Both the position numbers and the translations under genes were made by a program. A stretch of 64,000 nt of DNA from Edaphochlamys debaryana (Eukaryota; Chlorophyta; Chlorophyceae; Chlamydomonadales), in the NCBI GenBank assembly GCA_016858145.1, contig JAEHOE010000122.1:186001-250000 (forward strand). The letters are read 5' to 3'. Position 1 is the stretch's first letter, and each line of letters begins with the position of its first letter. The notes beneath the pieces were generated by a model that was not told the DNA's origin, searched no databases, and was given only the letters and a program-made list of their open reading frames with translations. This document shows, in pieces, positions 26,301-35,300 of this stretch.

Positions 26301-29300
26301 GTCTGCCGCGACTACGGTCTTGTCGGGATGCAGCTTGATGTTGATCTCGTCCAACATTGCGAGGAACCGCGCGAGATTCTGCTCGTGCTCCTCTGCCGTA
26401 CGGCCGGTTACTGCGGCGTCGTCGACAAAAAGGTACACGCAGTCCTGCAGGCCGTACTTCCGCACGTGGTGCGAAAGTACTCGCTGCCAAGCTGCCGTGG
26501 CGTTGACGGCGCCGTACATCAACCGTTTGTACCGCCAGAGGGTGTTGTTCCACCAGAACGAGGTCTTATCGCGATCCTCCTCGGCGAGCGGCAGTTGGTT
26601 GAACGCGGCGCGGCAGTCGCACTTAGTAATGAATTGCGCGCCCAGGATGCGATCGAACAGGTCTTCCGGCGCTGGCGGTCGGAAATAATCGCGCACGCTC
26701 GCTGCATTTATACGGCGCGCGTCCGCACAATAGCGGTACTCGTTGGATTCGTACGAACCATCAATTCCCTTCTTACGTGGCAGGGTTACATTCATCGCGT
26801 ACTGCGTGGAGTTGGACGGCTCGATAATGTCGGCACCGTACAGCTCGCGGCACTTGGCATCCTCGACCAACCGCTCGGCAGCCGAATGTCGTCGCGGGGC
26901 TTCGAATATCGGGTTGTTGTGCTTGAGTTCGAGTCTCACTGGCCCCAACTCGCCTCTATAGCACCCGATGTCCTTCAGACTCCGCGCGAACAAGTGATCG
27001 TACTTGCCAAACAACACTCTCAGACCATCACGCTGTGCCTCGGTCATGTCCGGACGTATGCACAAGGTATAGCCTGCCTCCTGCTTGACTAAAGTGGAGT
27101 CTTCGGGCGGTGCCCTAGCCCCGTCGGGAGTCGTCACATTCGCGGGAGAAGGTCCAAGTGCAGCTACGTCAGGCGGCTCTGTCGGCGGAGCCGCAGGCCT
27201 CTCTACACTAGATGCGTTTGCAGGTGCGGTGCCCGTGACAAAGGTGCTCGGTGGCTCTGCTAGAGGTGTGTCAGCCGAGGGAGAGCCCGCAGGCGGGGCC
27301 TGGGGCGGCGAGCGCCTCGCCGGCGGTGCCGGGTCGCGCAGCTGGATGCGCCGCATGGCTTGCTCCAGCGGGGTGGTGGCGGGCGACTGCTCCAGCTGCG
27401 CCCAGCTCGGAGCCAGCCACCGCCCCCCCTGAGGGTAAGCCGGATGCGGGACGCAGTTGGGCGTCGCGTCCGACAACCGCCAGCAGCCCAGGAAGACCAG
27501 CATCACGATGGCGAAGGTGAAGGTCTTGTAGCTGTTGAGGCGCCAGCGCGCCGGAGTCGCCGACTTGGTGTTGGCGTCGGGCGGTGCGTACCTGGGCTTG
27601 GACACCTTGGCGCCCGCCGTGGCCGCCCAGCGCTCCGCCCGTTGCTGCAGGAACTGTCGCTTGACCAGGCTCAGGTACCGGCGACGCGCCTGCTCCATAG
27701 CAGCGAAGGCCTGCGCACGCAGCTCCTCCTGTCGGCGCAGCTCGCGCCTCGCTTGGCGGGCTAGCTTGCGGTTGATGCTGCGCGTGACGCGGCGCAGGAT
27801 CATGCAGCCCAGCCTCCACTGGACGTGCTCCATCCAGTCATCCAGCTGCTCGTCTAGCTCCGCGTCATCATCAGACTCCTCCTCACTGCTGGTCGAGTGC
27901 CAGTCCTCATCCTCGGTGTCGGTGGTGTTGGCACCGAAGGTGTCGTACGGCTGCACGGGGCCGTAGACAGGGCTGGCCGCGATCAGGCGCGCGATGGCCC
28001 TGGGGCAGTGCGGGAGGGGAACCCGGATGCCGAAGGTGGTGGCACCGTAAGCAATAGTGCGGGCACCGAGATCGCAGAGCAGGTGCAGGGCACGAGCGAA
28101 GGACACGCCGTAGACGTCATGGTCAATCAGGCCGCAGCCGGGGAGGAAGCAGGAGGCCTTGGCCCGCGACTCTGCACCGGCGGCGCCGGGAGCCGGGGAC
28201 TCACCAGCCTCGAGGGGCTCCGCAGCGGGGCTGAGACCGGCGGCGCCGGGGCCGTTGATGCTGCGCTTGGCGGGGGTGTTGGCCTTGACCCTGAAGGGCA
28301 GCTGGCGCGGAGTCGCACAGTACCTGCTGTCGGGCAGCGCCTTCCCATCCCCCTTGCCGGCGGGGCCGGGGCCGGAGTTACCACTGGCAGAGTCGGGTTG
28401 CTCGTCCCCGGGCATGGCCGCGAGCGGCGGGGCCGGCTCGAGCAGCTTTGCAGACGAGGAGAGCTTGGACTCGGGCTCGGGCTCCGACTCGGGCTCAGAC
28501 TCTACCCCCCCCCTGCTCGAAGCCGGGGCTGACGCTAGGGCGCAGAAGCGGATGGCGTTGTCCGTGTACCGGTTGCAGAGCCAGAGCCGAGTGCGCCAGG
28601 AGGCGGTGTCGTCGACGGGGTAGCTCAGCCAGTACTCGTCGCCTGAGGTGCGGACGCTGATGTTTGCCCGCAGCAGGGAGAGGAATGGGCGCCCAAACAC
28701 GATGCCGTAGGGCAGGTCCTCCACGGGCAGGACGGGTGCTACGGGCACTTGCACCATGATCGCTGCGGGTTCACCTGGGGCGCCGTCGCATCCCAGGGTG
28801 CCGTTGATGAAGATGCGTACGTCGCGTGCCGTGCGCTTGGTGGAGTAGCACGACTTCTTGACACCGCGCGCTCCGAAGACCTTGATCACCTCGTCTTCGT
28901 GGTAGAGACCGGCGGTAGTGACCGCTGTGTCTTGCAGCACGGCGACGGGAACGCCGTTGAAGAGGTCTTGCCGCATGAGGCAGCATGCCCCGGTGAGGCC
29001 CATGTCGACGCTGTACGACGCCGACGTGATGTCGAACCCCGCGCACGTGATCTCGATCTTGGGGAGGCCTTGTGACTCCCACCGGGATCGCTCGTTGTCG
29101 CCAAACAGCAGACCGGTGCACAGGTCGTTGCGGTCCATGGGCGTGACGTCGTCAGTGAGTGAGGACCCGTGGTAGCAGGCGGATGCCAGGACGCAGACGG
29201 GAGGCGGCGGCCTCGGCAGGGCGACCGCGGCTTCGCGTTCCGTATAGCGCTGATACGTGTCCGCGCAGCCTTCGCCGAAGATCACGTCCCCTACCATGAT

Positions 29301-32300
29301 GGCCGAAGCCCGGCGCCACATGTAGGCCTGCTGGCTGGCCGGCAGGGCTTGGGGGTCCGAACCAGGTTGCTCGGCCGGTAGCGGAGGCACGAGGGCATCG
29401 CGGACTATTGGGGCAGGCAGCGGTGGCGGCAGGTAAGGGTACCGCGACGCCAGAGCCGCAGTCAGCACCGGGGCCTTGGGGGCGAGCTCGGCCCCCGCGG
29501 GACGCGGGCCTTGGTCCGCCGAAGCTGCCACCTCCGGAGCTGCGGGCAGAGCCCGAGTCGCGGGGATCGCGGTCGCTTGGCGCTTGGGCGAGGGCACCGC
29601 AGGCGGGGCTTGGGCGCCAGCCTCAAGCGCTTCTCGGTTGCGCACCTGGGCGCTGCCGCTGGGACCCGCCGCCGCAGCGTCGTGCTGGGGCGTCGCCGAG
29701 GTCGAGGGCCCGGCGGCTGCGGCAGGGGGCACCTCAGGGGGCCGGCTGCGCTCCTTGCGAGGCGGTGGCGGGGCAGGCTGAGGTGCCGGGAGCGGTCGCT
29801 GCTCCCGCCAGCCGATGGTCTGCCCCTTGAAGGCGAGCCAGTCCCGGAGCTTACGGCACCAGTCGATGTACGCACCGATGAAGTAGGTACTGGAGTGGAC
29901 GTGGCGCTCACTCTGGCGGTAGACGGAGACCCTGGGGCGATCTAGGTCGGGACCCATGCGCGCCAGCACCTCCTCCGTCCACCGGCACTCATGGCGAAGC
30001 TGCTTGTCACCTCGGTCGTACGCCTTGGCCAGGGGGAGCGCAGGCAGGTCCTCAGGCCATGGTTGCAGATCGACCTCGTTAATGGGCTGGAAGAAGCCCT
30101 TGATGTCCAGGCTGCCGAGCGAGTCCTGCAGCTCCGGGGTCCACCGCAGCAGCGTGGGTCCGCCCAGCAAGGCGTGCAGCAGGCAGTAGTCCTGGCTGTG
30201 CCGCAACCAAGGAGGGTAGCGCAGCGGGTTGCCGAGCCTGGGGCCAGCACCTCGGTAGTTCTCGTGACCGGGGAAGACGGCCAGATCTCGGTAAGCCTGC
30301 AGCTTCGTCGCCTCGCGCAGACAGCTGCAGAGGGTGCAGGGGCGGCGTGAGCCTGAGAGCCGTCCAGGCGTCCCAGGGGATCGGCTGCGGGACCTCTGTG
30401 GAGAGCCCGAAGGTCGGCGGCCGCCAGCTCCACCACTGCCACTGCGGCGGGGTTGACGGTCACCTGAACGCTCGCGCTCGTGGTCACGGCCTCGGCTCTC
30501 AGCACCTCGGTCGCGGGAGCGAGAGCGGCCGCGGCTGGACTGACGCCCTTCATCTCGGGATGAGGCGGGGCGTCTTGGGTGGTCGTGCGTAGCCAGGGCC
30601 TGGACCTCGGGGCCCCCCTTCGGCGGAGCCGAGGCGGCGGACGTAGGCACTTGGGTGTGGTGCGGCTCCACCTCCTCGAGTTGGGGCCCTGACAGCTCCC
30701 CACGCGCGTCAGCCTCCGCCAGCTCCTCGTCCTCGTACACGAGCATCTCCTCCTCGTCCAGCTCCTCCGCAGTGTCGAGGCTGGTGGCGAAGGCCACGCT
30801 GGCGCCGTCCGCGGGGCTCCAGTCCCATATGCGAATGCGGCGGTCGCTCAGCCCCAGCGCAGACGCCAGCGGGCGAGCGCAGTCGCTGGGATCGAACCGT
30901 ACGGTGGGGATGTGCACGGAGACGGTCTTGAGCCGGGCCTCGGCCTCGTCCACCGGGGGTGGCGAGGGCTCAGAGGGCAGCAGGGCCGTGGCGTAGCAGG
31001 CGCGGAGCGAGGCTGCCACCTTCTCCAGCTCCGGCGGGGCCGGAACCAGCGCCACGTGGCCGTTGATGGTCTCGTCGCCCTGGTGCAGCCCGGAGCGGAA
31101 ACGGAGGTGCGGGCGCGGGTAGTAGTCGTACAGCATGCCGCACTGGTGGAAGAGGGGCCCGCCCCACAGCATGGTGAAGAGGCCGGCCGCCCAGTCGTCG
31201 GGGACGACCAGGAAGTCCCCGCAGACGCGCAGCTCGGACGCGGTGCCAGGCGTGATGACGTTCCATACGCGGGCGATGCCGAGGGGTCGGCTGCTCTGGC
31301 GCAGGGACTTGACGCCGGCGTTACAGGGCTCCAGCTTGACGCCAAGGTTTTCGTACAAGCTCTGGACCATCAGACCTACCGTGTTGCACATGGTGTCTGG
31401 CCCGATGCCGGGAGGGAAGATCAGGGTGCCGTCGGCCTTGAGCAGGCCAGCGCCGCGCTTGGGGTCGCTGTTGTCGACGTAGTGAAGGGAGCTGGCGAGC
31501 TCGCTCTTCAGGTACTGCTTGATCTCCTCCATCTTGGAGCCGGCGGTGGCGGCCGTAGATGAGCAGGCGAGGGCGGAGGCCTCGGGCACCACCTCGGGGG
31601 CCTTGAGCAGATCCAGCAGCTCGGCCATCATCTTGCCCAGGATCTCGAGCGCCGCCGCCGTCTTGCCCGGAGCCATGGGGCCGAAGCGGACGTTAGAGCT
31701 GCCGTCCTTCATGTGCGAGAAGGAGACCTGCTCCACGGGCGGCAGGCGCATGGAGCTGGGCAGCGGCCCGGGGGGCAGCTGCCGGAAGCTGGCAGGCATA
31801 GGCTCCTTGGTGGTGTTGAAGGCCGCGGTCGAGGGGGCCTGCGGCGGCCACACGGTCTGGCCCTGGATTGGCGTTGGCGGCCCAGTCGGGGACACGGCGG
31901 GGCCGGTCTCCTTGCTGGCGAAGGTGCCGACGCTGTTGCACGCGCTCATACCCCCCCCCAGCTGGGAGACCGAAGCCGACGTGGCCAGGGCTGCGCCGGG
32001 GGTGCCGTACTCCACGTACGTGACGAACGTACTGTTGTACGGGTGCTGGGCCACCGAGAGAACGTCCGTGTGCAGAGCGGACGCCGTGCTCGGCGCGTAC
32101 GAGGATGGCGGTGGGTGCGAGAAAGGCGGAGCCCCGAAGCCCATGGGCCAGGACGGTGGCGGCGGCACACCGGGCGGCGGGGCCGCCGGGGCCCGGAAGG
32201 AGGCCGAGGACGCGAAGGCACCTGCAGGCGGAGCCTGAGGGCCCTGGCCGTAGCCGTAGCTGTGGCCGTACGACGAGGGCGGCGGCGTGGAGTAGCCGTA

Positions 32301-35300
32301 GCCGTAGCCGTAGGACGCGGGACCCTGGCCGTAGTGCAGCGCCGCAGGCGGAGCCTGGGACTGCAGGTACGGCGAGGCCTCAGCAGCGTAGGCCGCATGC
32401 TGCGGGTTGCCCTTGCCTCGGTTGTTGTCCTTGGGCTTGGCGTAGTCCTGCCTGCGGGGGCGGTCGCCCTGCGGTTGCTGCTGGCGCGGCGCCGAGAGCA
32501 GCGCCGCGTACTCCGGCTTCTTGCGGACCAGCTCCGCCCAGGCGTTGTCCATGTTGATGGACTTGGGGTGGCCGGGAAGCGCCGTCAGGTTGCCGGCCTT
32601 GGCGTTGGCCGTGCAGAAGTCCACCGAGTGGTGCTTGGCGTTGCAGAAGGAGCAGTCGCCCGTGGAGCCGGTGGCGGGGCCGGGCTCCGCCTTGGGCCAG
32701 CGGGGCTTGCTGCCGCCGCTCGACTGCTGCTGCTGCTGGCGCCCGCCCGCCTGGCCGCCGTAGCCCTTGCCGTGGTCCTGGCGACCGGAGTGCGTGGCCA
32801 GAGCCGAGACGCTGTTGGCCATGCGCTCGATCTGCGACGAGAGGCGGGCGATGTCAGCCGAGCCCACGCCGGGGGCACTGGTGCTCTCGGAGACGGGGCC
32901 AGCAGACGTGGCGAACGCCTTGAACTTCTTGGGGTCCTTGACCTTGCTGTCGGCGGCCTCCTGCTCGACCCTGAAGGCACTGTATATCTCGTGGCAGCGG
33001 ACGATGGCCTTGGCGAGGTCCCACGCGGTGGGGTCGCTGTCCTCCTTGCCCAGGTAGCTGACCTTGATGGTGTCGTTCATGAAGCTGGCCTTGACCCAGT
33101 GCGACTCCATGACGGCCCGGAGCCAGCGCTCGGTGCGGACGCGCCTCGAGATGCTGGCCTCGCTGATGGGCCTGACGATGGAGAGGAAGCGGGCGCCCGC
33201 CGTCATGGGGTCCTCGAGGGGCTCGACGCCGAAGTTGTCGTAGCTCTTCTTGGACGTGGGGTCCTCGCGGCCGAACTTCTTGGCCAGGGCCTCCAGCAGG
33301 TACTCGCAGGCGTCGAGCTTGAGGTCAGGGAGCTTGGCCTGGCCCTTGTACTCGGGGGGATTGGCGACGCCGGCGTGGAGCAGGGTCCACTTGTCCTTGT
33401 GCTCAGTCAGGGCCTCGGCGCCCTCGGTCGCGCACCAGCCTTGCACGACCAGATTGAGGTTGTTGCCCCCATCCTTGGTGAGCCCACCGGCCATGCCGGC
33501 GAGGATGAGCTCGGCTATCAGGGCCTTGTTGTCGCCTCGGTCGCTCATGGCCCACTGCTTGACGAACAGGCGAGCGGACTGCAGGAAGGCAGGAAGGGAA
33601 GTTGGCTTAGCATCGAAGCTGGGACAGTTGCGGTCGCCCATGTCTTCGTCTTCACTCCACCTGGGCGGAGCCCGGGGAGCTAGCTGGGCAGCAGGTGCCG
33701 GCGCAGGCAGCGCCGGGGCGGGAGGAGGTTGCTCCCCGTCGCCCTCCTCAGCAGGTGCTAAGTCTAGAGCCCCCGCAGCCGCAGGCTGGGGAGGCTGTGC
33801 TTGATCGGCCGGGGCGGTGCCCGGGCCGAGATCTTGTTGCTCACCAGGCACGTCGGGCGGTGCCGGCAGGCGATGTCCGAGCTCTTCGGTGAGTGCAGGT
33901 AGAGCCCCCGCAGCCGAGGGCTGCGGGGCTGGCGGAGAGGGAACGCGGGCGGGGCCCGGTCCCGAAGACGCTCCAGCAGCGCTGCCACCGGAGTTGGAGC
34001 CAGAAGGACCGGAGCCTCCGGAGTTCGACGGCCCCGCACCGGCGGAGCCGGTGGGGTCTTGCTCAAATAGCGGGTTGCCGCGAAGAGCAGTTGTAGCCGT
34101 TCGCGGGTCAGCAAAGCCTCGTCCGCGAGTTGGGCTTGCAGGTGCCGAGCGTATGGGAGTACCTGCGCTTCGGGCGTTCAGCAGGGCAGCCAAACGATCG
34201 ATCGGGAGATTAGCCTCCTGCTCTTCTTGCCTACGGAGCTCGCGCGCCGCAGCTCGACTCGCGGTCGTGGACACAGGCGTGAGCTGAGGAATCGGCAGAG
34301 GCGCGGCCGCGGGCCCACGCCTATCAGCACCAGACGCAGTCTGTTGCTTAGACTTCCTAGAAACCTCCTTGGAAGCCAGATCGCAGCGCGGGCGGAGCCC
34401 GGAGCGATTGAGTCTGGAAGTCCGTAGCGCGCGGCGCCAGCGGACGAAAGAGAAGTCGGAAGCAAATCGGCGAGCAAAGACGCAGGCGGTGCCTGGGCTC
34501 ACTTCTAGGACCAGCGCTGAGGCTCAGCGGCTGGGTCGAGCGAAGGCTCCTCGGGAAGTCGTCGGATGGCACAGAGACTGCGCCGCAGGCGCTAGAGGCA
34601 GCAGAGCAGCAACACTCTAGTAGCTACAGTCACAGCAGAGTAGATCCGCAGCAAGTAGTGCTTCCGACTTGCCAGTCGGAAGCTGGGCGTTCGCCTAAGT
34701 CGCCCCGATCGGAAGGGCTCTTTGCCGTACCTCAGGTGCTCATGCCACATGTCTCACGAGCCAAACCCTGGTGTCACAACCCTAGTCTCAACCCTAGACG
34801 TAACCTCCGGCACCAACCAGCAGACCAACCACAAACCTCCAGCACCCTACCTCAACTCCAAACCGGCAACCATACTGTGACAGCGACGGTACTGTGCTCT
34901 GTCAACCATCATGGCACAGCGTGACAACGTGATGGTGCCCGTCTGTTGGTACCCGCTCTGCGCAGGAGTGGGCACGTGAAGCAGCGGCGCACCTAGCTGC
35001 CTAGCAAGCAACCGCCTGCAGCCCTTGTTCGCTCTAGCCGTAGGACCGGGGAGGGGGTGTGTTAGTACCGGTAGGACATCTGCCCGCCACTCACCCGTGA
35101 GCTTGGCCACCTTGGCCTTGAGCTCGTCCACCGTGTTGCTGGGAAGAACGCACACATTGTGGGTGCGGCCGTCCATGGTCCTCACAAAGACCTGTGCGGA
35201 AGGCAGCAACAGGGCATTGGCGGGTCAAGCCCTGTCAAGCACCCGCCTTGGCTTGCCCCCTCCCACGCCCCCCGGCCCCCAGCCCCCAGTCCCCCTTCTA

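Larger units (their letters stand above)
20535..34904 (-). mobile_element. 14.4-kb Ty3/gypsy-type retrotransposon with split terminal repeats and methyltransferase/PHD modules
   Basis: The element is coded on the minus strand and inserted in intron 2 of the RING-Ub gene. ACCAT flanks both ends (20531-20535 and 34905-34909; the exact edge is ambiguous by 1 nt). Order in the element's own direction: 442-bp repeat (34904-34463), coding region, polypurine tract (21422-21414), 50-bp repeat (21413-21364), 442-bp repeat (21361-20920), palindromic foldback (20921-20585), 50-bp repeat (20584-20535). The 442-bp copies and the 50-bp copies look identical by eye, implying recent insertion. RT, RNase H and DDE integrase identify Ty3/gypsy; no tyrosine recombinase was seen. 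The A-ORF-B-A-B repeat order resembles the split direct repeats of PAT/Ngaro/Kangaroo elements. A conventional reading is an 827-bp 3' LTR (20535-21361) with a 5' LTR that lacks its distal part. Confidence 0.9.

Noticed and set aside
31713..33683. 656-codon plus-strand frame antisense to gag
   Set aside because: The opposite strand has the coherent Gag-Pol polyprotein with recognisable motifs; this frame is a GC-rich shadow.
20535..34904. DIRS/Kangaroo-type tyrosine-recombinase retrotransposon
   Set aside because: The split repeat order suggested it, but the coding region has a zinc-binding DDE integrase, Ty3/gypsy-type RNase H and target-site duplication; no tyrosine recombinase motif was seen.
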